From positions 124,001-188,000 of the forward strand of contig CALWIA010000015.1 of assembly GCA_944380605.1 (NCBI GenBank): a DNA stretch of 64,000 nucleotides, written 5' to 3'. This stretch comes from an uncultured Lachnospiraceae bacterium (GTDB lineage: Bacteria > Bacillota > Clostridia > Lachnospirales > Lachnospiraceae). Position 1 is the stretch's first letter. Every line of letters begins with the position of its first letter. The notes under the pieces are model-generated. The model was not told where the DNA came from and ran no database searches. It was given only the letters and a program-made list of their open reading frames with translations. Below, one piece after another: positions 17,231 through 26,137 of the stretch. A program made the translations under genes and the position numbers.

Positions 17231-17239
17231 AGTATAGCA
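17231..17239 (-). promoter_or_regulatory. Extended -10 promoter of operon A
   Basis: The minus strand reads TGCTATACT, an extended -10 (TGn plus TATACT), 43-51 bp upstream of the hddC ATG. The hexamer 17 bp further up (TGGTAA) is a weak -35, which is usual for extended -10 promoters. It would drive the thirteen-gene run from hddC to 3261. Confidence 0.55.
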
Positions 17240-17261
17240 TCTTTTCTCCATTTTTACCAGA

Positions 17262-17314
17262 CTCTGTTGCCCGCTGTCCCGGTTTTCTCTGTTGCCCGCT
17301 GTCCCGGTTTTCTC
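17262..17314. repeat. Two-copy 25-bp tandem repeat
   Basis: The unit CTGTTGCCCGCTGTCCCGGT plus TTTCT occurs at 17264-17288 and again, identically, at 17289-17313, with one or two flanking bases also matching. It lies in the divergent region between hddC and the plus-strand YkgJ gene. It could be a recent slippage duplication or a double binding site. Confidence 0.9.
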
Positions 17315-17333
17315 CCGCCGGGGGACCCGGCGG
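17315..17333. repeat. GC-rich hairpin in divergent intergenic region
   Basis: CCGCCGGG (17315-17322) and CCCGGCGG (17326-17333) pair perfectly with a 3-nt loop. No T-run follows on either strand, so it is not a standard terminator. It directly adjoins the 25-bp tandem repeat. Confidence 0.6.
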
Positions 17334-17343
17334 ACCGCGGCTC

Positions 17344-17372
17344 TTGCCAGATGGGGGAACTTATGGTAGCAT
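17344..17372 (+). promoter_or_regulatory. Candidate sigma-A promoter of YkgJ-like gene
   Basis: TTGCCA at 17344-17349 and TAGCAT at 17367-17372 are 17 bp apart, 36 bp before the plus-strand ATG. Five of six and four of six positions match consensus. Confidence 0.45.
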
Positions 17373-17407
17373 GAAACTGCGAAAATAAGCGGATCGGGGG
17401 ATGTTTT

Positions 17408-18103
17408 ATGAAGCGTTTTGTATCTATGGAAGAAATTTCCGACGGCAGGCTGTACGGCGCCGACGACATGGTGCGGGCCGGCTGCGGCGGCTGCGAAGGC
17501 TGCAGCGCCTGCTGCGAAACCATGGCGGACACCATTTTTCTGGACCCGTTGGACGTGTTCTGGATGATGCAGGGCCTGAACCGTTCCTTTGCTTCCCTTA
17601 TGGCCGACCGGATTCAGCTGGACATGGCCGACTGTTTTCTGCTGCCCCGCATCAAAACCGAACCAGGCCGGAGCCGCTGCCCGTTTTTAAACGAAACCGG
17701 CCGCTGCTCCATCCACAGCTTCCGGCCCGGGTTCTGCCGGCTGTTCCCCCTGGGGCGCTTCTATGAAAACCGTTCCTTCCGCTACTTTCTCCAGACGGGG
17801 GAATGCCGTCTGGCCGGACGGACAAAAGTAAAGGTCCGGAAGTGGATCGACACTCCGGACCTGGAACGGTATGAAACCTTTGTAAGCGACTGGCATTATC
17901 TGCTCCGGGATCTGGAAGCGTCCATAACGCCCGGAGACGCCGAAGCGGTGCGCCGCATTACCCTGGCGTTGTTAGAGACCTTTTACGCCGCTCCCTACCG
18001 CCTGGAAGAAGATTTCTATCCCCAGTTTTATGAACGGTTCCCGGCTTTCCGGAAGCAGCATCTTCCCGGCGCGCCAGGCCCTACAGCGGATGCTTCTTGT
18101 TAA
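17408..18103 (+). CDS. YkgJ-family cysteine cluster protein
   Basis: A 231-residue soluble protein with a cysteine pattern GCGGCEGCSACCETM near residues 24-38, then CPFL, GRCSIHSFRPGFCRLFP (about 100-116) and a final GECRL. This layout defines the YkgJ/CxxCxxCC family, thought to bind zinc or an Fe-S cluster; its biochemical role is not established. It is one of only three plus-strand genes here. Its last 23 bp overlap the 3' end of the convergent MATE gene, so the two transcripts are antisense there. Confidence 0.85.
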   Translation: MKRFVSMEEISDGRLYGADDMVRAGCGGCEGCSACCETMADTIFLDPLDVFWMMQGLNRSFASLMADRIQLDMADCFLLPRIKTEPGRSRCPFLNETGRCSIHSFRPGFCRLFPLGRFYENRSFRYFLQTGECRLAGRTKVKVRKWIDTPDLERYETFVSDWHYLLRDLEASITPGDAEAVRRITLALLETFYAAPYRLEEDFYPQFYERFPAFRKQHLPGAPGPTADASC

Positions 18104-19409
18104 AGTAAAAGTAGTAGGGAATCTCCACCAGCAGCATGACGCTCCATCCGATGGCGCAGGCGAACGCCACTCCCGGCAGCCCCATGGAAGGCGTCAGCAG
18201 ATAGACGAAAATCACCCGCAGGCTGGTCTGGGTCACCGTGCCCACCAGCGTAATTTTCATATCCTTGCGGCCCCGGAAATACCCCTGCATCCCGTTGGTA
18301 AAGCCCGGGAACAGGTAGAAAAACGCCATGATGCCCAGGTAGGCGCTGCCCAGCGCCACCACCGCCGTATCTGAACCGGTGACAAACAGGCCCATGATGG
18401 GTTTGCGGAAGCACAGGGTAAAGAGGCAGATGCAGATCCAGTAGCCAAATTCCAGAAACAGGCCGATTTTAAAGCCCCTGCGGATCCGCTCCGGCTTTTT
18501 CGCCCCGGCGTTCTGGGCCACAAAGGTGGTAATGCCGTTGGAAATGCTCTGTTCCGGCGTAAAGGCGTAGTCGTCCACCCGGTTTACGGCGTTGAAGGCC
18601 GCGATCACGTCCACCCCCAGCGGGTTTACCGCACCCTGAATCAGCAGCTTGCCAATGGGCTGGCAGGACTGCTGCAGCGCCGTGATGCTGCCGTACTGCA
18701 GCGTCTGGGACAGCAGCGCTTTATCCATTCGGAACTCCCCCGGCTTTAACTGAAGCAGGGGGATTTTTCTGTATACATACACGATGCAGAGAATGGCGGA
18801 CAGCGCCTCGGCGATCACCGTGGTCATGGCGGAACAGAGGATGCCGAAGCCCAGCACGCCGATAAAAATCACGTCCAGCAGGCCGTTGAGCACGGAGCAG
18901 AAGGCCAGGAATTTCAGAGGCGTCTGGGAATCCCCCACGCTTTTTAAGGCGGAGGACACCGCGTTGTAAAAATAAGTAAAGGGCGCGCCCAGAAAAATAA
19001 TCCGCAGATACACAACGGAAAGGTCCAGAATTTCTTCCGGCACCTGCAGGGCCCGCATCAGCGGCGGGGCGAACAGAATGCCCAGCGCCGCCACCGCCAG
19101 GGAAAAGTAGACGCCGAAGATAGCCGTGGTGGCCAGTTCCCGCTTGATCAGGTCTTCCTTGCCGGCTCCAAAGAAATTGCTCATCAGCACCGACGCGCCG
19201 ATGCAGATGCCGGAAATCCCCAGAATGATAATGTTCATCACCGGGCTGGCGGTTCCCACCGCCGCCAGGGCGTCCCGGCCGATAAACCGGCCTACAATAA
19301 TGGAATCCACCGCGTTGTAGGTCAGCTGAAACAGATTTCCCAGAATCAGCGGAATGGAATACGAAATCAAATGGCCGGCAATGCCGCCTTCCGTCATATT
19401 TTTTACCAT
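18081..19409 (-). CDS. MATE family efflux transporter
   Basis: A 442-residue protein with about 12 helices in two repeated halves. The N-terminus NMTEGGIAGHLISYSIPLIL and the helix SIIVGRFIGRDALAAVG are typical of MATE (MOP superfamily) exporters, which expel cationic drugs or metabolites using Na+ or H+. ATG 19409 lies 26 bp after the stop of the large glycosyltransferase gene, so it may be the tail of operon B. Whether it has any role in the glycan or is a separate drug exporter is unknown. Confidence 0.93.
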   Translation of the reverse strand: MVKNMTEGGIAGHLISYSIPLILGNLFQLTYNAVDSIIVGRFIGRDALAAVGTASPVMNIIILGISGICIGASVLMSNFFGAGKEDLIKRELATTAIFGVYFSLAVAALGILFAPPLMRALQVPEEILDLSVVYLRIIFLGAPFTYFYNAVSSALKSVGDSQTPLKFLAFCSVLNGLLDVIFIGVLGFGILCSAMTTVIAEALSAILCIVYVYRKIPLLQLKPGEFRMDKALLSQTLQYGSITALQQSCQPIGKLLIQGAVNPLGVDVIAAFNAVNRVDDYAFTPEQSISNGITTFVAQNAGAKKPERIRRGFKIGLFLEFGYWICICLFTLCFRKPIMGLFVTGSDTAVVALGSAYLGIMAFFYLFPGFTNGMQGYFRGRKDMKITLVGTVTQTSLRVIFVYLLTPSMGLPGVAFACAIGWSVMLLVEIPYYFYFNKKHPL

Positions 19410-19435
19410 GGTGTCCCTCTCCCCCGTCCTTTGTC

Positions 19436-22400
19436 TTATGCCTCTTCAAAATCCTCCCGGATCACTTCCCAGGCCGCGTCCATGCTGTAATGGCTGCGGA
19501 CATAGGTCTGGGCCTTCCGGCTCAGCCTGCCGCAGGCCTCCGGATCCCCGTACAGCGCCGCCGCCGCCCGGGCAAAGGCCTCCGCCTCGTCCTGGATTTC
19601 CATCACCTGCTCCGCGTCCGGAATGCCTTCCGCGCCAATGGACGTGGTCAGAATCGCCGCGCCGTTGTACAGCGCCTCCACCACCTTGCCTTTGACGCCG
19701 GCGCCGTAGCGCAGCGGCACCGCCACCAGCCGGCAGGTGTCGTACAGCCGGGTCAGTTCTTCTTCGCTGACAAATCCTTTGATCACCACGCCGTTTCCCG
19801 GCTGCTCCAGCGCCCGGATCTCATCGGTGACCTTGGAGCCCACCACATAGAACTCCGGCGGCGTCTGGCCGGCGGCTTCCACAAGCGCCCGGATCCGGGG
19901 ATATACCTCCCGCACAAACCACAGCACCGCGTCGGCGTTGGGCGGATGGGCGAAGCCTCCCACAAACAGGATGCCTTCCCGCCTGGCGAAATCGCCGGGG
20001 ATGTCGTCCCGGAACCGGTCGTATACGTACGCCACAATATCCTTCACCGGAATCCGGCTGTCTTCCGCCAGAATGGCGTCCCGCTCCACATAAGACGGGT
20101 AGTAGGACACGGCGGCCTTGTACATCAGGGACATTTCCACCGATTTCCAGTACCGCGCCTCTTCCCGCAGCTTCGGGTCGCCTGTCAGGGCATACTCCCG
20201 TCCCTCCCGCAGAAAATGCAGGTCATGGCCGTAGTAGATCACCTTGATATCCGTGTTTTCCTTGATAAAGTCAATATATTTGGAGGCGATGTGGGGGCGG
20301 TTCAGATACGCCGCGAAAATATCGCCGCCGTGGGACCGCAGCCACTCCCAGATGCCGGACTGGTACTCCGGCCCGTACAGGATCTCGATGCCCATCTGCT
20401 GCAGCGTCGTGGAATAGGGCTCTTCGTGGAGGAAGTTGTCCCCCAGGAACTTGACCACGAACCCTTTTTTCAAAAACATTTTCAGATACTGGAACGTGGT
20501 CTTGGAACCGGCGTCCCGGTCGTAGGTGGGAACATAGTGGTCCACCACCAGCAGGATGGGCTTGCCCATGCTCCGCTCCCTGGCCCGGAACGGGTCGGGA
20601 TTGCCGGTGTTCTCGCACTGGTTTTTCAGTTCTTCTGCCCACTTCTCCTTCAGCTTCTTCGCGTTGACCGCCTGGTAGCGCTTCAGGCCGGTGCCCTGCA
20701 CGTCGGTGCCGTTGGAAATTCCCTCAAAATGAATCACTTTGGACAGGGGCTGGTACACCACCCGATATCCGGCGCGGCGCACCTCAAAGGCCAGATCCGA
20801 GTCTTCGCAGTAGGCCGGCGCGAAGCGGGTGTCAAAGCCGCCGATCTGGTTCCACAGATCCCGGGACAGCAGAATGGCGGCCCCGGAAATATAGTCCACG
20901 TCCTTGACGTAGTTGTACTCCGGCTTGTCCGGGTCGTCCAGACGGCCGTAGTTCCACCCGGACCCATCGCTCCAGATGATGCCGCCGGCTTCCTGCAGCC
21001 GGCCATCGGGATACACCAGCTTGGAACCTACCATGCCGATGGACGGATCCGACTGGATCAGCTGCACCAGAGAACTGAGCCACCCTTCCGTCACCTGGGT
21101 GTCGTTGTTTAAAAACATCAGGTACCGGCCTCTGGCCTTCTTCGCCGCCTGGTTGCAGTTTTTTAAGAAGCCCTGGTTGACGCCGCCGCGGCTGATCACC
21201 AGCCCTTCGGCATAGCGCTCCAGGTTTCTGGTGGCGTCCGTAGACATGTCGTCGGCGATGATCACCTCGTAGGACACGTCTTTCGTGTGCTCCAGAATGG
21301 AAACCAGACAGGCATAGGTGTAGTGGATCTGGTTGTACACCGGAATGACAATGGAAACCAGCGGTTCCGCCTCCTGGGGAAACTGCAGCTTTCCGTGTTC
21401 CCGGTAGGCGTCTCCGATGGCAAAATCCCCTTCCCGCAGGTTTTTCCCCTCTTCCGTGCCGTAAAACCGGGCGGAGCGGATGGGATGCATCAGGTACTCC
21501 TTCTGATAGGACAGCTTTTTCCGCTGGGGGCTGCCTTTGGGGTAGCGGGCGTTAAACGCCTCGCCCAGCTTTCTGCGGGCCTTGAACACCGCCGCCTCGT
21601 GGCTGTTCAAATAAGTCAGGGTCTTGCCCAGTTCCTCATTTTCATGGCGCAGATCCCGGATCATGATCTCCAGGTTGGTCACATGGTTGTTGGTCAGCCG
21701 CTGGATTTCCGTGATCTTGCGGATTTCCGCGTTGCGGTCCTTTAGCTGCACCCGCACCTGTTCCAGCCGCTCCTTCGTCCGGGCCAGTTCCCCGTCGATC
21801 CAGGCCAGGTCCGCGGCGTTTTTGGTCTGCACGTAATAATTTTCCAGATAGATTTTCTGGTTTTCGCCGTGGACATACCGCTGGAAGTGCTCTTCCATGG
21901 TCTCATACCGCCCGGCCTCTTCCCGGCCGATGCCGAACCGGTCCAGCCAGGCGTACTCGTTTTCGTAGGCCGTCAGCAGGCTGCGGTACTGACGGTAAAA
22001 ATAGTACAGAATCCGGTAGCGGATGTAATCCTCCGGCACCGGGAAAGAAAATACCCACTCATAGTCCAGGCAGAACATGCCTTCTTCCGTCAGCAGGATG
22101 TTTTCAAACAGCATGTCGATGTTGGAAATGGCCAGGCAGGACTTTCCCGCCAGTTCCGCCTCCCATTCCCCGCCGAAGCATTCGGCAAATTCCGGCGTCA
22201 TCACAAAGGCCGTCCGGCACCCGTCCTCCGCCGCAAACAGCTGGTCCAGCGCCTGCCGCACTGCCGCTTCCGGTCCTTTTCCGCCGGCGATGTCCCGGCC
22301 CAGCCGTTCTGCCAGCGTCTCTCCCACCAGATAGGGGAACCCCGCGCTGCAGCGGTCCTGGCTCAGCCGGGGCCGGGCAAACTGCAGCACCTGATGCTGC

Positions 22401-23392
22401 CGGCTCAGCTGGGCGTAGTCGGTCTGGAAGGACCAGATGTGGGGCGCGCCTTCCAGATCCAGCGCCGTCTTTTCCACATACCGCCCCTCCGGGCCGCCGT
22501 ATATCGCCGTCCGGATCTGGAAGCGTTCCCTTCGGGTCCGGTTGTATTTGACATACTGGGGCGTTTCCGGCCCCGTGCCTTCTCTTCTCCATACCGTCAG
22601 ATAGGCGCCGGCATAGGCCGGAAACTGCCCGTCGGCGCAGACCGCGTCATAGGCGGCCCCCACGTCCACAAACAGATAGGGCGGATAATCGTAGGCGGTG
22701 ATGGTGTCCGTCAAGTCCCCTTTTCCCGGCAGATACCGGTCGGAAAAAATGGTCACCGGCAGCCGCCAGTCCGGCATGGGGTAATAGCAGTCCATGGCGC
22801 CGCCTTCCGCCATCAGCGCCTGCCGCAGGCGGTTCCAGGGCAGCCCGCAGGCGTCCCGTCGGGCGCCGGCCCAGTATTTTAAGCCGAAGGGGTTGCACAC
22901 CGCCGTCAGCAGTTCGCCTTCCGGCGCCAGCAGACGCCGGGCCGCCTTCAGCTCCTCTTCCGGCTCCCCGCCCAGGGAACCGGCGATTACCACATAGTCA
23001 TAGGCCGCTTCCGGCAGCGGTTCCCTTCCCGTCAGCGTGCCCCGGATATACCGCAAGTTGGAAAGCCCCGCCTGGGTTTCGTGGCGCAGGCGGTTGACTT
23101 CCAGATCTTCTTCCGAAGGATCCAGCACATCCACCGCCGCCGCCCGGCGGGCCAGCAGGCCGGTGATGGCGCCGAAATCCGACCCCACCTGCAGAATCCG
23201 CCCCTCCGGCCGGAAGGGATACCATTCCAGCAGGTTCTCCCGCTGAGGCGAGAGGGCGTACAGATACGCCAGATCCGGATGCTCCTCCAGCAGTTTTTTG
23301 TGATCCTCTCCGTAAATTTCCAGCAGCTTTTTCAGTCCTTCCGCCGCGGCCTCCCGCTGGTTTTTGCCGCCGGCACTGTTCTTTTTATCCAT
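19436..23392 (-). CDS. Multidomain methyltransferase/kinase-like/coiled-coil/GT2/GT4 protein
   Basis: A single 1318-residue frame with five segments. Residues about 50-240: SAM methyltransferase fold ([17 protein letters not shown]). Residues about 285-480: protein-kinase/APH-like fold, with a beta3-type lysine (YVEKTA, Lys308), catalytic loop [11 protein letters not shown] (Asp426, Asn431) and CLDYEW (Asp443) in place of DFG. Residues about 530-600: charged coiled coil. Residues 677-900: GT2 domain ([31 protein letters not shown]). Residues 943-1318: GT4/GT1-type domain ([36 protein letters not shown]). The first three parts match the order in WbdD, the methyltransferase-kinase that caps E. 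coli O9a chains; kinase activity here is inferred. It lies 11 bp downstream of Wzt, suggesting coupled chain termination and export. Confidence 0.85.
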   Translation of the reverse strand: MDKKNSAGGKNQREAAAEGLKKLLEIYGEDHKKLLEEHPDLAYLYALSPQRENLLEWYPFRPEGRILQVGSDFGAITGLLARRAAAVDVLDPSEEDLEVNRLRHETQAGLSNLRYIRGTLTGREPLPEAAYDYVVIAGSLGGEPEEELKAARRLLAPEGELLTAVCNPFGLKYWAGARRDACGLPWNRLRQALMAEGGAMDCYYPMPDWRLPVTIFSDRYLPGKGDLTDTITAYDYPPYLFVDVGAAYDAVCADGQFPAYAGAYLTVWRREGTGPETPQYVKYNRTRRERFQIRTAIYGGPEGRYVEKTALDLEGAPHIWSFQTDYAQLSRQHQVLQFARPRLSQDRCSAGFPYLVGETLAERLGRDIAGGKGPEAAVRQALDQLFAAEDGCRTAFVMTPEFAECFGGEWEAELAGKSCLAISNIDMLFENILLTEEGMFCLDYEWVFSFPVPEDYIRYRILYYFYRQYRSLLTAYENEYAWLDRFGIGREEAGRYETMEEHFQRYVHGENQKIYLENYYVQTKNAADLAWIDGELARTKERLEQVRVQLKDRNAEIRKITEIQRLTNNHVTNLEIMIRDLRHENEELGKTLTYLNSHEAAVFKARRKLGEAFNARYPKGSPQRKKLSYQKEYLMHPIRSARFYGTEEGKNLREGDFAIGDAYREHGKLQFPQEAEPLVSIVIPVYNQIHYTYACLVSILEHTKDVSYEVIIADDMSTDATRNLERYAEGLVISRGGVNQGFLKNCNQAAKKARGRYLMFLNNDTQVTEGWLSSLVQLIQSDPSIGMVGSKLVYPDGRLQEAGGIIWSDGSGWNYGRLDDPDKPEYNYVKDVDYISGAAILLSRDLWNQIGGFDTRFAPAYCEDSDLAFEVRRAGYRVVYQPLSKVIHFEGISNGTDVQGTGLKRYQAVNAKKLKEKWAEELKNQCENTGNPDPFRARERSMGKPILLVVDHYVPTYDRDAGSKTTFQYLKMFLKKGFVVKFLGDNFLHEEPYSTTLQQMGIEILYGPEYQSGIWEWLRSHGGDIFAAYLNRPHIASKYIDFIKENTDIKVIYYGHDLHFLREGREYALTGDPKLREEARYWKSVEMSLMYKAAVSYYPSYVERDAILAEDSRIPVKDIVAYVYDRFRDDIPGDFARREGILFVGGFAHPPNADAVLWFVREVYPRIRALVEAAGQTPPEFYVVGSKVTDEIRALEQPGNGVVIKGFVSEEELTRLYDTCRLVAVPLRYGAGVKGKVVEALYNGAAILTTSIGAEGIPDAEQVMEIQDEAEAFARAAAALYGDPEACGRLSRKAQTYVRSHYSMDAAWEVIREDFEEA

Positions 23393-23403
23393 ATCGTTCT
23401 CCG

Positions 23404-24720
23404 CTATTTTGCTTCGTGAAACACCGCTTCCACCTGGGACTCCATATCGTAGACCCCCACGGTGTTTTTATTGGATATCACCGTGATGCTGGCCACGTCG
23501 TACAGCCGATGGTACACCACGTGCTCGCCCTGCTCAAACCCGGTGCAGCTCATGCTCAGCAGGTACTCGCCGCCCTGCAGGGTCATTTTCTGGGTAAACG
23601 AGACCTCGTATTCATCTCCCGGCTTCACCGGCCGGATCTGGGTCCCCTCGAACATGGTATTGGTGCCGGTCAGGTCCGTCCCCTTTTTGTCCTTGATGGT
23701 ATAGGTAAAAATCGGGGCTTCCACCGGCGCCGCGAACCGGATTTTTTCTTTTATGGTAAAGGTTTCCCCTTTTAACAGCAGGTTGGTCAGATTTCCCCTC
23801 TGGTCGAACAGTCCCAGGTCGTAGATCTGCGCCCTTCCGTCTCCGTATTCCGTCCGGTTGGCGTTGATGGCCAGGTGGTCCTTCATCAGGCCGGCCGGCG
23901 CTTTCTTTTCCTGGCGGGTCTGGGTTTCCCCGGAAAAGTCGTTTATCTCCGCCAGTTCCTCCTCCAGCGAATCCATCTGATTGGCCAGGATCTTTTTGTA
24001 GAGGTCCACCATATGGCCCGGCGCTCCCTGGGCCACAAAATCCCCTTTGTTTAACAGCACCACCTTGTCGCAGTATTTGATGATGCTGCCCATGTCATGG
24101 GTCACCATGAGGATGGTCGTCCCCTTCTCCCGGATTTCCTCCATGCGGCGGTAGCACTTGGACTGGAAGAACACGTCTCCCACCGACAGCGCCTCGTCCA
24201 CAATGAGAATCTCCGGATCCACGTTGATGGCCAGCGCAAAAGCCAGCCGCACAAACATGCCGCTGGAATAGGTTTTGACCGGCTGATACACAAAATCCCC
24301 GATGTCGGCGAAATCCAGAATGTCCTGGAGCTTGGCGTCCATTTCCTTTCTGGTAAATCCCATCATGGTGCCGTTCATGTAAATATTTTCAATACCGGTA
24401 TAGTCCATGTTGAAGCCGGCGCCCAGTTCCAGCAGCGCCGATATGGTGCCGTCCACCTGCACCTCCCCTTCCGTAGGCGAGAGCACGCCGGTGATAATCT
24501 TCAGAATCGTGGACTTGCCGGAACCGTTGGTGCCGATGATGCCCACCGTCTCTCCCTTTTTTACCTCAAAGGAGATGTGCTTCAGCGCGTAAAACTTCCG
24601 GTGGTATTCCCGGTGAAACGGGTTTAAAGACTCCTTCAGACGGTCGATGGGCTTGTCATACAGCTTGTAAATCTTGGTAACATCCTTTACCGTGATGGCG
24701 TTTTCCATGGTCTTCTCCAT
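23404..24720 (-). CDS. wzt: Polysaccharide ABC exporter ATPase with C-terminal cargo domain (Wzt)
   Basis: A 438-residue protein. The N-terminal 245 residues are an ABC ATPase with Walker [10 protein letters not shown] (63-71), signature YSSGM (151-155), Walker [13 protein letters not shown] and switch His208; [18 protein letters not shown] is typical of the TagH/KpsT/Wzt group. A linker (245-285) leads to a beta-rich domain of about 140 residues (285-425) in the position of the Wzt C-terminal domain, which in E. coli O9a binds the capped chain end. ATG 24708 has GGAG 6 bp upstream and may be the real start. Confidence 0.92.
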   Translation of the reverse strand: MEKTMENAITVKDVTKIYKLYDKPIDRLKESLNPFHREYHRKFYALKHISFEVKKGETVGIIGTNGSGKSTILKIITGVLSPTEGEVQVDGTISALLELGAGFNMDYTGIENIYMNGTMMGFTRKEMDAKLQDILDFADIGDFVYQPVKTYSSGMFVRLAFALAINVDPEILIVDEALSVGDVFFQSKCYRRMEEIREKGTTILMVTHDMGSIIKYCDKVVLLNKGDFVAQGAPGHMVDLYKKILANQMDSLEEELAEINDFSGETQTRQEKKAPAGLMKDHLAINANRTEYGDGRAQIYDLGLFDQRGNLTNLLLKGETFTIKEKIRFAAPVEAPIFTYTIKDKKGTDLTGTNTMFEGTQIRPVKPGDEYEVSFTQKMTLQGGEYLLSMSCTGFEQGEHVVYHRLYDVASITVISNKNTVGVYDMESQVEAVFHEAK

Positions 24721-24723
24721 CCT

Positions 24724-25542
24724 TTACAGCACGTCGGAAAAATGGGGCCGCAGCCGCTTGAACACCTTCAGCCCGATCAGGAACAGAAGGCACGTCACGC
24801 CCCAGAAATACAGGGTCATGGTGGGTCTCTGCCAGAAGCCGTTTCCAAAAATCATGCTGTCCCGGTAGCCGGCCACCACGTAGTACATGGGGTTGAACTT
24901 CACCAGGACGCTTAACACCGGATACAGGGAGCTGGAGGAAAACTGCTCCACCTGCCACATAATGGGCGTCAGCCACATGCCGAACTGCAGGCAGATGCCC
25001 ACGATCTGGGCCATATCCTTGAAAAAAACCTGAATGGCGCTGGTAAAATACACCATGGCCTCCGCCAGCATAAACGCGGCAAAGGTATAGTAGATGGTCT
25101 GCAGCCACGAAATCCGCGGCATCCATCCAAAGCACAGATACAGGCCGAACATGATAAAGACAAAGAACACGTGCACCATCAGGCAGGAGATCATCTTGAT
25201 AATCGGCAGCACTTCCACCCGGAACACCACCTTTTTCACCAGGTAGCTGTACTCCTGCAGGCAGTTGGTCCCCATATTCAGCGCCTCGCTGAAAAAGAAC
25301 CAGGGCACGATGCCCGGCACAAGCCACAGCACGTAGGGCACCCCTTCGATGGGATCGCCGCTGCGGAAGCCGACGCCGAACACAAAATAGTAAATGGCCA
25401 CCGTCACCACCGGCTGGATAAACATCCAGACCACGCCGAAATAGGACCCGACGAACCGCTTGCGGAAATCCGCCTTCGCCAGATCCAGAATCAGCCCCCG
25501 TTTGCGGACGATGTCCTTCATCAGTGACAGAAGATACTTCAT
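24724..25542 (-). CDS. wzm: Polysaccharide ABC exporter permease (Wzm)
   Basis: A 272-residue ABC-2 type permease with six hydrophobic segments. It starts with a cytosolic stretch (LIL-DLAKADFRKRFVGSYFG) followed by VVWMFIQPVVTVAIYYFVFG, the hallmark of Wzm/KpsM/TagG proteins, and has FNPMYYVVAGYRD before the last helix. With the adjacent Wzt it would move a lipid-linked polysaccharide across the membrane. It sits 4 bp before wzt and 12 bp after rfbC. Confidence 0.93.
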   Translation of the reverse strand: MKYLLSLMKDIVRKRGLILDLAKADFRKRFVGSYFGVVWMFIQPVVTVAIYYFVFGVGFRSGDPIEGVPYVLWLVPGIVPWFFFSEALNMGTNCLQEYSYLVKKVVFRVEVLPIIKMISCLMVHVFFVFIMFGLYLCFGWMPRISWLQTIYYTFAAFMLAEAMVYFTSAIQVFFKDMAQIVGICLQFGMWLTPIMWQVEQFSSSSLYPVLSVLVKFNPMYYVVAGYRDSMIFGNGFWQRPTMTLYFWGVTCLLFLIGLKVFKRLRPHFSDVL

Positions 25543-25554
25543 TGGCTGTCCTTC

Positions 25555-26109
25555 CTAAAACTTAAAGGTATCCTTCAGGCCGCCCCATTTCTGGTCCTTC
25601 TCTGAAATAATCAGCTTCATGCCTTCTTCGATGGGCCAGTCCACGCCGATCTCCGGGTCATTCCAAGCCAGGCCGCCTTCGTCGCCGGGATGGTAGAAAT
25701 CCGTGCACTTGTAAGCGAATTCCGCCTCGTCGGACAGCACCAGAAAGCCGTGGGCAAAGCCCTCGGGGATGTAAAACTGCCGCTTGTTTTCTGCCGACAG
25801 TTCTACGCCGAACCACTGGCCGTAAGTCTCGGAGCTGGCCCGCAGATCCACCGCCACGTCGAACACGGAGCCGCGCACCGCCCGCACCAGTTTGCCCTGG
25901 GGGAACTGCTTCTGGTAGTGCAGCCCGCGGAGCACGCCTTTCACCGACATGGACTGGTTGTCCTGGACAAAGGTCATGTCCAGTCCGGCTTCTCTAAAAT
26001 CGTTCTGGTTGTAGGTTTCCATAAAATACCCTCTTTCATCATGAAAGACGGTGGGTTCGATGACATAAAGCCCTTTGATGCCGCAGGGCGTTACTTTGAT
26101 TTTTCCCAT
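25555..26109 (-). CDS. rfbC: dTDP-4-dehydrorhamnose 3,5-epimerase
   Basis: A 184-residue cupin-like epimerase. RGLHYQKQFPQGKLVRAVRG holds the catalytic histidine and substrate arginines, and YIPEGFAHGFLVLSDEAEF is the second family signature. It acts in dTDP-L-rhamnose synthesis between RmlB and RmlD. ATG 26109 follows AAAAGGAGTCTGAAT. The other rml genes are not in this window. It follows the DUF2142 gene by 28 bp. Confidence 0.93.
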   Translation of the reverse strand: MGKIKVTPCGIKGLYVIEPTVFHDERGYFMETYNQNDFREAGLDMTFVQDNQSMSVKGVLRGLHYQKQFPQGKLVRAVRGSVFDVAVDLRASSETYGQWFGVELSAENKRQFYIPEGFAHGFLVLSDEAEFAYKCTDFYHPGDEGGLAWNDPEIGVDWPIEEGMKLIISEKDQKWGGLKDTFKF

Positions 26110-26137
26110 ATTCAGACTCCTTTTCCTGCTGCCGGCT

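Noticed and set aside
17401..17766. An alternative frame starting 7 bp before the YkgJ-like gene
   Set aside because: It overlaps the cysteine-cluster protein in another frame and has no recognisable pattern; the ATG at 17408 gives the full family motif.
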